A stretch of 6,551 bases of DNA from Bacillota bacterium (GTDB lineage Bacteria > Bacillota > Clostridia > Oscillospirales > Ruminococcaceae): the NCBI GenBank assembly GCA_023456995.1, contig JAEWNU010000297.1, positions 1 through 6,551 of the forward strand. Reading direction: 5' to 3'. The translations under genes and the position numbers were made by a program. Under the pieces are notes generated by a model, which was not told where the DNA came from, ran no database searches, and worked only from the letters and a program-made list of their open reading frames with translations. Numbering within the stretch: position 1 is the stretch's first letter; the number at the start of each line of letters is the position of its first letter. Of the stretch, positions 1 through 6,551 are shown piece after piece.

Positions 1-25
1 GCCTCATACCGCTTATTGCAGCCGC

Positions 26-48
26 GGGGACCCTTTGCGAGGGTTTCC
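26..48. repeat. Short inverted repeat (stem-loop) downstream of groEL
   Basis: Positions 26-34 (GGGGACCCT) can pair with 40-48 (AGGGTTTCC) around a TTGCG loop: nine pairs, two of them G-U on the plus-strand transcript. No T-run follows, so it is not a good intrinsic terminator for a gene entering from the left. It may be part of a dispersed intergenic repeat together with the other hairpins in 1-150; that is inference. Confidence 0.4.
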
Positions 49-76
49 ACTGGACTGTTTTGTGCCACTCCTGCGC

Positions 77-95
77 TTTTAAATGATTTTAAATG
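77..95. repeat. Two tandem copies of TTTTAAATG
   Basis: The 9-mer TTTTAAATG occurs at 77-85 and again at 87-95 with one base between, so the period is 10 bp, about one helical turn. It lies in gene-free DNA downstream of groEL. No function can be assigned; it may be chance in an AT-rich spacer or part of the local repeat-like DNA. Confidence 0.35.
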
Positions 96-100
96 TGCGT

Positions 101-144
101 GGGACACTGTCCCAAAAACCCCTGCAAGCTTTTAAAAAAGCTTG
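101..144. repeat. Pair of adjacent inverted repeats in the spacer downstream of groEL
   Basis: Two palindromes sit side by side. GGGACA at 101-106 and TGTCCC at 108-113 flank a single C. CAAGCTTTT at 125-133 and AAAAGCTTG at 136-144 flank AA. On the minus strand, the groEL direction, the second reads as a hairpin followed by G-rich sequence rather than a T-run, so it is a weak terminator candidate. The organisation resembles intergenic hairpin modules that I recall recurring downstream of genes in Oscillospiraceae genomes; that resemblance is from memory and unverified. Confidence 0.45.
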
Positions 145-199
145 GTCAAAAACTTAGTTTTGTACAGTTTTAATGAGAATGCGTCTTTTAATAACTACG

Positions 200-234
200 C
201 AAGCCCCCCATCTCCAAAGGAAACGGGGGGCTTG
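200..234 (-). terminator. GC-rich hairpin, probable groESL transcript terminator
   Basis: CAAGCCCCCC at 200-209 pairs perfectly with GGGGGGCTTG at 225-234, a 10-bp stem. The 15-base loop contains an inner TCC/GGA helix (213-215 with 219-221). It starts about 57 bases after the groEL stop codon, the right place for the operon's terminator. The following sequence on the minus strand (CGTAGTTATT) is only a poor T-tract. The plus-strand side (TTATCTATTT) is somewhat more T-rich, so the element may work in both directions or mainly as an RNA-stabilising 3' hairpin. Confidence 0.6.
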
Positions 235-291
235 TTATCTATTTACCATCCAGGGGACGGCGATTCGCTGCTAACCGCAGGGCAGGGTTGC

Positions 292-2286
<1,995 letters not shown>

Positions 2287-2313
2287 TTAGCACTCTAGTC
2301 TTTTGAGTGCTAA
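2287..2313 (-). promoter_or_regulatory. CIRCE operator (HrcA binding site) of groESL
   Basis: A perfect inverted repeat: TTAGCACTC at 2287-2295, nine bases, then GAGTGCTAA at 2305-2313. This matches the CIRCE consensus exactly in both arms and spacer length. It begins four bases downstream of the -10 box and covers the expected transcription start, the usual place for HrcA repression; it also lies in the 5' untranslated leader. The hrcA gene is not in this window. Confidence 0.98.
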
Positions 2314-2317
2314 GAAT

Positions 2318-2345
2318 ATTCTAGCTTATTTTTTAAAAAAATCAA
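2318..2345 (-). promoter_or_regulatory. Sigma-A type promoter of groES-groEL
   Basis: On the minus strand, TTGATT (2340-2345) serves as the -35 box and TAGAAT (2318-2323) as the -10 box, separated by 16 bases. They match TTGACA and TATAAT at 4 and 5 of 6 positions. The predicted start, about 2310-2312, falls in the CIRCE arm nearest the -10 box. The spacer is A/T-run rich. The location fits a vegetative promoter gated by HrcA. Confidence 0.8.
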
Positions 2346-2788
2346 GGGATTTTTGAGATTTTTTTCAAAGTTTACAACAAATTCATTTTTGGTCACCAAG
2401 GTTTTCATTAGCGATTCAATGCAAAAAAACGCACTTACATTGTACAATGCACTTAACGCCTTTGGGAATAGCATCTCTAGTATTTAACACGCGAGCCATT
2501 TCCAGTTTAAACGATGGGCTAACAACACAACGCTAGGATGCCCCAATTAATCCATCGGTTACGCCAACCACATATATTTTTGATAAATATGCAGCCCTCA
2601 ACAAAGAAAGGCCTGCGTCAGTTAGGCGGCAGACCACAGACAAATAACAAAGTATTAGCCTTCTAACACATCGGAAAAATGTGCATACTGTATTGTCAGG
2701 GAACCTCAGCAAGAGCTTTTCTTAAGATTAATATCCTCTAAAACTTTTACTACCTACTCAAAATAGTGAACTTCGATTTTATTTTGTA
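2346..2788. other. Gene-free spacer between the groES promoter and the ZIP gene
   Basis: No convincing gene is seen on either strand of this AT-rich 443-bp stretch. It contains a perfect 12-bp palindrome CATTGTACAATG at 2438-2449 whose surroundings carry the direct repeat GCACTTA (2431-2437 and 2449-2455). It also has small inverted repeats at 2574-2590 (ATATTT/AAATAT) and 2667-2683 (CACAT/ATGTG), and a 27-codon minus-strand frame at 2416-2499. No clear intrinsic terminator follows the ZIP gene stop at 2789, so where that transcript ends is not apparent. The stretch could hold a small RNA, a decayed gene or an operator, but nothing confirms any of these. Confidence 0.5.
2416..2499 (-). pseudogene. 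Possible 27-codon gene remnant (DUF4326-like start), very weak
   Basis: A minus-strand frame starts ATG at 2497-2499 and ends TGA at 2416-2418. Its first 15 residues, MARVLNTRDAIPKGV, resemble the N-terminus I recall for the small DUF4326 family (RVLN/RVVN start, then a PxGAVYIGRPS-type motif). The remaining 12 residues do not continue that pattern, and the family's GRPSKWGNPF-type motif is not seen. There is no strong ribosome binding site, only GGA close to the ATG. It is either a decayed fragment or chance. Confidence 0.15.
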
Positions 2789-3559
2789 CTAAAACACACA
2801 GCAATTGATAAGCATCAGCAAAATTCCAAACAGCACCCCTGCAACGCCATAGCCTGGCTGCTTGCCGCACAGCGCTTCTGGCAGTAGTTCGGATACTGAA
2901 ATTGCGCTCATCAGCCCCGCTATGCCGCAAAACATCATGGCGAGCCCCCGCTCGGTTAGCACCGGCTGTAAAAAGCGCAGTGCCAGCAACGCGCCCAGCG
3001 GTTCCGCAGCGCCCGAAATTGTCGCCAGAAACAGTGCAGGCGTGCGGCGATGGAGCGCCGCATATACCGGCATCGCGACCGATATCCCCTCCGGAATGTT
3101 GTGCAACGCAATGGCTGCACAGAGCTTTAGCCCCATCTTGGCATTCTGGCTTGCACTTAAAAACACCGCCATGCCTTCGGGCAGGTTATGTAGCATCAGG
3201 GCCAGCATTGAAAACAGCCCCAGCCGCATCAGCCGCTGCTCTCGCTGGGCGCCAATCTGTTCAAGCCTGCAGGGCAGTGCGGAATCTAGCAGCTGCGAGC
3301 ATAGCATACCTGCCGAGCAAGAAAAAACGACCACAGCGGTACCGGCCAGCCCTGGCATCTCAAATAGCAGTACTTCCGTTGCTTGTGGCAGCAGTTCAAG
3401 CAACGATACTGCCAACATCACACCGGCTGAAAATCCCAGAGCCAACGTCAGCAGTGACGATTTAGGGCGGCGTACCGCCACTGCGAGCAGCGCGCCAATC
3501 ACAGTGGCCCCTCCAGCCGCCACGCTTAAAACTAACGGCATCATTGCGTTTCCCGGCAC
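2789..3559 (-). CDS. ZIP-family divalent metal transporter (ZupT-like)
   Basis: Inner-membrane permease that brings zinc and possibly other divalent metals (iron, manganese, cobalt) into the cytoplasm. About eight hydrophobic segments are visible over 256 residues. The metal-site signatures are present: HNLPEG in TM4 (residues 124-129), HNIPEG in TM5 (153-158), and a Glu in TM6 (SGAAEPLGA, E186). SELLPEA near 223-229 and LLELLPQA in TM2 are further family-like acidic motifs. The TM3-TM4 loop is short and lacks a His-rich stretch. Start: the ribosome binding site AAGGAG is at 3568-3573, which overlaps the upstream GTG at 3566-3568 and is only two bases from the ATG at 3563-3565. GTG at 3557-3559 has ideal 8-base spacing and is preferred. 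ATG at 3542-3544 is a possible alternative. It is a single gene, divergent from the membrane-protein gene at 3795. Exact metal unknown. Confidence 0.93.
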   Translation of the reverse strand: MPGNAMMPLVLSVAAGGATVIGALLAVAVRRPKSSLLTLALGFSAGVMLAVSLLELLPQATEVLLFEMPGLAGTAVVVFSCSAGMLCSQLLDSALPCRLEQIGAQREQRLMRLGLFSMLALMLHNLPEGMAVFLSASQNAKMGLKLCAAIALHNIPEGISVAMPVYAALHRRTPALFLATISGAAEPLGALLALRFLQPVLTERGLAMMFCGIAGLMSAISVSELLPEALCGKQPGYGVAGVLFGILLMLINCCVF

Positions 3560-3567
3560 AGCCATCA

Positions 3568-3573
3568 CTCCTT
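3568..3573 (-). promoter_or_regulatory. Ribosome binding site deciding the start of the ZIP gene
   Basis: AAGGAG on the minus strand. Upstream in-frame starts either overlap it (GTG at 3566-3568) or sit two bases from it (ATG at 3563-3565). GTG at 3557-3559 lies eight bases away. The longer versions of the protein are therefore unlikely. Confidence 0.65.
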
Positions 3574-3653
3574 ATGGCGGCTAAAGTTTTGTTACCGCCA
3601 CATCAATAGCTATTCACTAAAACATCAAATTATTTGCCCAACGTTTTGTGAGA

Positions 3654-3683
3654 TTGACAAAGTCACCTAACCAGTGGTAATCT
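3654..3683 (+). promoter_or_regulatory. Predicted sigma-A promoter for the membrane protein/phosphoesterase unit
   Basis: A consensus -35 box TTGACA (3654-3659) is followed after 18 bases by an extended -10 element, TGG then TAATCT (-10 box 3678-3683). The -10 box is a modest match, partly offset by the TG dinucleotide upstream and the perfect -35. Transcription would start near 3690, giving a leader of about 105 bases before the ATG at 3795. Based on motif reading alone. Confidence 0.55.
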
Positions 3684-3686
3684 TTT

Positions 3687-3705
3687 TATATCATTAAATG
3701 ATATA
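3687..3705. promoter_or_regulatory. Perfect 19-bp palindrome over the predicted start site; candidate operator
   Basis: TATATCATTAAATGATATA: two 9-bp arms around a central A. The inner part, TATCATT-A-AATGATA, has the 7-1-7 layout of Fur-family operators (Fur, Zur, PerR), but its arm sequence does not equal any of their standard consensus boxes. It begins four bases after the -10 box and would cover the start site of the plus-strand gene, a classic repressor position. It lies about 130 bp upstream of the ZIP gene start, so it could act on that gene too. The regulator is unknown. Confidence 0.5.
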
Positions 3706-3794
3706 TTGGAAAATTTTAAACGTCACAGCATAATAAGGCATATTTATGTACAAAAGAGATTATAGAGTAGACTTCAACAGGAAGGAACAAAACG

Positions 3795-5477
3795 ATGAAA
3801 AAAACTAAAAGATCAAAGCCCTTTATCTATTCGGCAGTAACCGTTTTGCTTGCGCTCTATGCGTTTAGCAGCGCTGTTAATTTTAATCCAATGTACAGCG
3901 ACGGTGCATTTTTCTGGTGTATTGTCATAAGCGCCTACACCCTGATATGGTGCATTTTTAAACTTGGCGGAGCCCTCTCACTGTTTGAATCTAACACCGT
4001 TTCTGGCCGTCCATCGATTAATCCAGGGGCAATAAATTTTAAATTGTTCCCCAAAGCAGCAAAGCTGTTTTTAATAGTGCCATGGGTTCTGTTTATAGGC
4101 TACAATATATTTTCTATGCCGGTTTTCCACTATAAGGCTTATCGAGACCAGCTCGGTGCCGTCAGTCAACAGGTGTTTTCCAATGACATGCAGGCCGTCG
4201 ATCTCTCTCAGGTTCCGATTGTTGATAAAGAGCTCGCTCGAAAGCTGGCGGATAAAAAGCTTGGCGAGCGCGCTTCGCTCGGCAGCCAGGTCGTTCTCGG
4301 GGAGCCGACCATACAGAGAAATAACGATAAGCTCATTTGGGCCGTGCCGCTTTATCATTCCGGCGTTTTTAAATGGTTGACTAATCTTTCGGGCACCCCC
4401 GGCTACATTGTCGTATCCGCAACAAATGTCAACGACGTCGATTACGTTGAGGGTCACAAAATCAAATACCAGCCCCAATCGCACCTCATGTTCGATATTG
4501 GCCGTCATACGCGTTTTACGGCTGCTTTATTTGAAGGAATAACGGATTACTCCTTCGAACTTGATGACTCTGGCGTTCCATATTGGATTGTGACCACCTA
4601 CAAAAATCTGCGTGGTTTCGCCCTACCGGAAGCAACTGGTGTCATTATTGTCAACGCCTCAACAGGCGCGAGCCAAAAATATCAAATCTCAAATGTGCCC
4701 GAATGGGTAGACCGCGTGCAGCCGGAATATTTTATTCGCAGACAAATCGATAACCAGGGCGAATATGTTCATGGCATATTTAACTTTGCCGACAAGGATA
4801 AGTTTCAGTCGTCTGAAGGCCATGCTATCGTTTATAACAACGGGCGCTGTTACCTGTTCACCGGGTTGACCAGTGTAGGCAACGACGAAAGCGCTATCGG
4901 GTTTATGATGGTCGATATGGTCACCAAAAAACCGCTGCTTTATCAGATGAACGGTGCGACTGAATACGCTGCGCAAGGTTCGGCACAGGGCAAGGTTCAA
5001 CATCTAGGCTATTATGCTTCATTCCCGCTTATCATAAATGTGGACAGTGTTCCCACCTATTTTATGACACTTAAGGACCGGGAGGGGCTAATCAAGCAGT
5101 ATGCCTTGGTTTCAGTTGCGAACTATTCCACTGTAGGGGTCGGCGAAACAATATCCCAGGCATATCGAAACTATCAGACGGTCCTGCGCCAAAACAACGA
5201 GAGCAGCCAGCTATTACCCTCATCCGGCTCCGAACAAAAGCTTATTGGAACCGTAGAGCGCATTGCGAGCCAGTATAATGGCGAGGATACGATTTATTTT
5301 GTCATTTTGTCTGACTATAAAAACAGAATTCTAACCGTTAATTCGAGTCTCTCATCCGAACTAGCGCTCACGCGCGAAGGGGATCGGGTTCAGATCACGT
5401 ATTGGGGAGACGGTCAAAACACACAGCCGATTATTGAGGCTACCGGCTTTGATAATTTACAATATACTCAAAAATAA
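3795..5477 (+). CDS. Membrane-anchored protein of unknown function, large extracytoplasmic domain
   Basis: I cannot name this 560-residue protein. The N-terminus is basic (KKTKRSK), followed by hydrophobic helices at about 11-29, 39-59 and 88-107. With Lys/Arg before TM1 and between TM2 and TM3, positive-inside logic puts residues 110-560 outside the membrane. That domain has several short units where a strand pair is followed by a turn, as in PepSY modules: IWAVPLY to YIVVSAT (181-210), YWIVTTYK to GVIIVNASTGASQKY (263-296), and GFMMVDMVTKKPLLY (369-383). PTYFMTLKDREGLIKQYALVSV lies at 420-441, where PTYFM.LKD..GL.K.YA feels like a conserved family motif from memory. Residues about 483-550 look like a separate small beta domain, possibly OB-like. 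The ribosome binding site AGGAAGGA (3779-3786) is eight bases before the ATG. The phosphoesterase gene follows after 23 bp, suggesting co-transcription. Role unknown; the gene looks intact. Confidence 0.85.
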   Translation: MKKTKRSKPFIYSAVTVLLALYAFSSAVNFNPMYSDGAFFWCIVISAYTLIWCIFKLGGALSLFESNTVSGRPSINPGAINFKLFPKAAKLFLIVPWVLFIGYNIFSMPVFHYKAYRDQLGAVSQQVFSNDMQAVDLSQVPIVDKELARKLADKKLGERASLGSQVVLGEPTIQRNNDKLIWAVPLYHSGVFKWLTNLSGTPGYIVVSATNVNDVDYVEGHKIKYQPQSHLMFDIGRHTRFTAALFEGITDYSFELDDSGVPYWIVTTYKNLRGFALPEATGVIIVNASTGASQKYQISNVPEWVDRVQPEYFIRRQIDNQGEYVHGIFNFADKDKFQSSEGHAIVYNNGRCYLFTGLTSVGNDESAIGFMMVDMVTKKPLLYQMNGATEYAAQGSAQGKVQHLGYYASFPLIINVDSVPTYFMTLKDREGLIKQYALVSVANYSTVGVGETISQAYRNYQTVLRQNNESSQLLPSSGSEQKLIGTVERIASQYNGEDTIYFVILSDYKNRILTVNSSLSSELALTREGDRVQITYWGDGQNTQPIIEATGFDNLQYTQK

Positions 5478-5479
5478 TG

Positions 5480-5490
5480 TTCTGACAGAA
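5480..5490. repeat. 11-bp palindrome overlapping the phosphoesterase ribosome binding site
   Basis: TTCTG-A-CAGAA, perfect in both arms, fills the 23-bp gap between the two plus-strand genes and overlaps the ribosome binding site AGAAGGA (5487-5493). A one-base centre cannot form an RNA hairpin efficiently, so it would more likely be a protein site or coincidence. Confidence 0.25.
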
Positions 5491-5500
5491 GGATACCTCG

Positions 5501-5980
5501 ATGAGAATTCTTATCGTCTCAGATACCCACCACGATTTTGATACACTCTACCGTCTTGTATTACGCGAAAAAGACCGCATCGACCTGCTGCTGCATCTCG
5601 GCGACGGCGCACAGGATATCGACGATCTGCGTGCCGTGTGGCCACTGTTGCCGGTGCGTTTTGTGCGAGGTAACTGTGACTATACTTCTACCGCCCCAGA
5701 TACAACGGTGGTTGAGACCGACGGAGTACGGATATTTTTGACGCACGGCCATCTTTTCAACGTCAATTATACACCCGAGCGTCTGGCCACCCAAGCTCGC
5801 CAGCAAAACGCAGCTGTAGCGCTGTTTGGGCACACTCACCGTCAACTTTACCGTGACGAGCTTGGCGTACAGCTGATGAACCCCGGTAGCCTTGGAAAGC
5901 CCCGCGACGGAAAACGTGGTTATGGTATCATAGAAATAGTACAGGGGCAGCCGGTCTGCTCTCTGCATCAACTTGAATAG
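5501..5980 (+). CDS. Metallophosphoesterase, YfcE/MJ0936 family
   Basis: A soluble cytoplasmic phosphodiesterase of the calcineurin-like superfamily; characterised relatives hydrolyse model phosphodiesters with Mn2+ or Ni2+, and their natural substrate is unsettled. All expected metal-site motifs are present in order: D8-x-H10 (SDTH), G34-D35 (LHLGDG), G57-N58-C-D60 (RGNCD), H82-G-H84 (THGH) and G110-H111-T-H113 (FGHTH). The family's NPGS loop follows at 127-130 with a basic patch after it (GKPRDGKR). The predicted metal ligands are D8, H10, D35, N58, H82, H111 and H113. The 159-residue length is normal. The ATG at 5501 has ribosome binding site AGAAGGA (5487-5493) seven bases away. It starts 23 bp after the membrane-protein gene and ends at a strong terminator, so it is probably the second gene of a two-gene unit. 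In many genomes relatives sit near rdgB/rph; those genes are not seen here. Confidence 0.95.
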   Translation: MRILIVSDTHHDFDTLYRLVLREKDRIDLLLHLGDGAQDIDDLRAVWPLLPVRFVRGNCDYTSTAPDTTVVETDGVRIFLTHGHLFNVNYTPERLATQARQQNAAVALFGHTHRQLYRDELGVQLMNPGSLGKPRDGKRGYGIIEIVQGQPVCSLHQLE

Positions 5981-5989
5981 TAACCAGCG

Positions 5990-6022
5990 CGCACACTGAC
6001 CCTAAATATTTAGTTTTGTGCG
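5990..6022 (+). repeat. Nested stem-loop in the 3' untranslated region of the phosphoesterase gene
   Basis: CGCACA (5990-5995) can pair with TGTGCG (6017-6022), and inside it CTAAATATTTAG (6002-6013) is a perfect 12-bp palindrome that can form its own small hairpin. It lies between the stop codon at 5980 and the terminator at 6026. It may be a 3'-end stability element; function unproven. Confidence 0.4.
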
Positions 6023-6025
6023 ATC

Positions 6026-6066
6026 AAAAAAATCCCGCTGTGCCTTCCGGTACAGCGGGATTTTTT
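6026..6066. terminator. Strong bidirectional intrinsic terminator between convergent genes
   Basis: TCCCGCTGTGCC (6033-6044) pairs with GGTACAGCGGGA (6049-6060), a 12-bp stem with one G-T pair around the loop TTCC. It has seven A's on the left (6026-6032) and six T's on the right (6061-6066). It therefore reads as a rho-independent terminator in both directions. It ends the plus-strand membrane protein/phosphoesterase transcript and the minus-strand metG transcript, whose stop codon is only eight bases to the right. Confidence 0.95.
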
Positions 6067-6073
6067 ATAATTA

Positions 6074-6551
6074 TTAACCGATGGCAGTACCGCAAGGAAC
6101 CGCATCATCTACAAAAATGACCTTGCACCCGCTAGCCTCACTGGTGGCAGCCAGCAACATACCCTGGCTCTTTTCACCGGCAAACTTGGCGGGCTTTAGG
6201 TTAGCCACCACAATAATTTTGCGGCCGATCAGCTCCTCGGGTTTATACTCACCCTTAATGCTGGATACAATCTGCCGCCCGCCCAGACCGTCGTCGAGCG
6301 TCAGTTTCAAGAGGTTGCGCGCTTTGGGCACCTCTACGCATTCTAATACCTTGCAAACTCTAAAGTCGAGCTTGGCAAAATCATCAATAACAACCTCAGC
6401 TTTCAAGGGCGCGGCTGTAGCTTCAGGTGTCACTTCGGCTTCAGACTCTTGCGGCTGTGCTGCGGCCATCTCCTCTGCCGTTGCGGGGGCGGAAAAGTCG
6501 AGCAGAGACAAATAGCGGGCCTTGTCAATGGCGTGCAGGAACAGATAAAGC
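6074..6551 (-). CDS. metG: Methionyl-tRNA synthetase, C-terminal part (partial, cut by the window edge)
   Basis: The window holds the last 158 codons or so; the frame has no stop up to the right edge, so the catalytic Rossmann and anticodon-binding parts lie outside. Residues just inside the edge (LYLFLHAIDKARYL, 6510-6550) sit where MetG proteins have the LFPRIDKxKF-type segment. An Ala/Glu/Pro-rich linker of about 35 residues follows. Then comes the tRNA-binding OB-fold domain: IDDFAKLDFRV, VPKARNLLKLTLD, GRQIVSSI, YKPEELIGRKIIVVANLKPAKFAGEKSQGMLLAA, and a GTAIG end. This domain helps tRNA-Met binding and dimerisation in bacterial MetG. A TTG at 6509-6511 is the first in-frame start-type codon inside the window, but the open frame and homologous-looking sequence before it argue that it is internal. 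The alternative is a stand-alone tRNA-binding protein such as CsaA/Trbp111, less likely given the upstream coding sequence. Confidence 0.87.
   Translation of the reverse strand, partial: LYLFLHAIDKARYLSLLDFSAPATAEEMAAAQPQESEAEVTPEATAAPLKAEVVIDDFAKLDFRVCKVLECVEVPKARNLLKLTLDDGLGGRQIVSSIKGEYKPEELIGRKIIVVANLKPAKFAGEKSQGMLLAATSEASGCKVIFVDDAVPCGTAIG

Noticed and set aside
1..291. CRISPR-like array in the repeat-rich left end
   Set aside because: The repeats are short, different from one another and not regularly spaced; no direct repeat of CRISPR length is present.
2436..2444. BlaI/CopY-type operator (TACA-T-TGTA)
   Set aside because: The cop-box has a two-base centre; this has one base, and there is no beta-lactam or copper gene nearby.
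2611..2627. GCCT/AGGC hairpin as terminator of the ZIP gene
   Set aside because: Only a four-base stem with a nine-base loop, about 160 bases past the stop, and the following T-run is interrupted.
2862..3584. Long plus-strand open frame (240 codons) opposite the ZIP gene
   Set aside because: It is an antisense shadow: its product is Ser/Ala/Pro-rich low-complexity sequence with no motif, whereas the minus strand encodes a clear transporter with HNxPEG motifs.
3629..3660. Minus-strand promoter for the ZIP gene (TTGTCA ... AATAAT)
   Set aside because: The boxes are plausible individually but lie 20 bases apart, too far for a standard promoter, and no better pair was found.
4071..4508. Minus-strand open frame (145 codons) inside the membrane-protein gene
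   Set aside because: No ribosome binding site or recognisable domain, and it is fully contained in a coherent plus-strand gene with a good start and membrane segments.
6081..6515. Plus-strand open frame (144 codons) opposite metG
   Set aside because: Antisense to a clear tRNA-binding domain; its Ser/Ala/Thr-rich product is typical of a shadow frame.

Overview
The window looks like chromosomal housekeeping DNA from a Gram-positive anaerobe of the Clostridia. Oscillospiraceae/Ruminococcaceae is my best guess, from gene content and the style of the intergenic DNA; the genus cannot be read from this sequence. Support comes from a groES-groEL operon with a perfect CIRCE operator, strong AGGAGG-type ribosome binding sites, a methionyl-tRNA synthetase carrying the C-terminal tRNA-binding domain, and moderate GC genes separated by AT-rich spacers.

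Layout: positions 1-291 hold no gene but contain several inverted repeats and a short tandem repeat; the hairpin at 200-234 is the likely end of the chaperonin transcript. On the minus strand, groEL (292-1926) follows groES (1963-2247), preceded by a sigma-A-type promoter and CIRCE. Positions 2346-2788 hold no convincing gene, only small palindromes and a 27-codon reading frame. A ZIP-family metal transporter gene (2789-3559, minus) is divergent from a two-gene plus-strand unit. That unit consists of a 560-residue membrane-anchored protein of unknown function (3795-5477) and, 23 bp later, a YfcE/MJ0936-type metallophosphoesterase (5501-5980). A strong bidirectional terminator (6026-6066) separates it from the convergent 3' end of metG (6074 to the window edge, minus).

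Functionally there are three blocks: heat-shock-regulated protein folding, divalent metal uptake beside a membrane protein/phosphodiesterase unit, and tRNA charging. The least explained part is the 3600-5480 stretch. There, a perfect 19-bp palindrome overlaps the predicted transcription start of the unknown membrane protein, next to a metal transporter gene. The membrane protein appears to expose a large domain outside the cell that may contain repeated PepSY-like units. I see no CRISPR array, insertion sequence, phage gene, rRNA or tRNA, and no convincing sign of a wholly new system. The unknown membrane protein and its candidate operator are the best leads.
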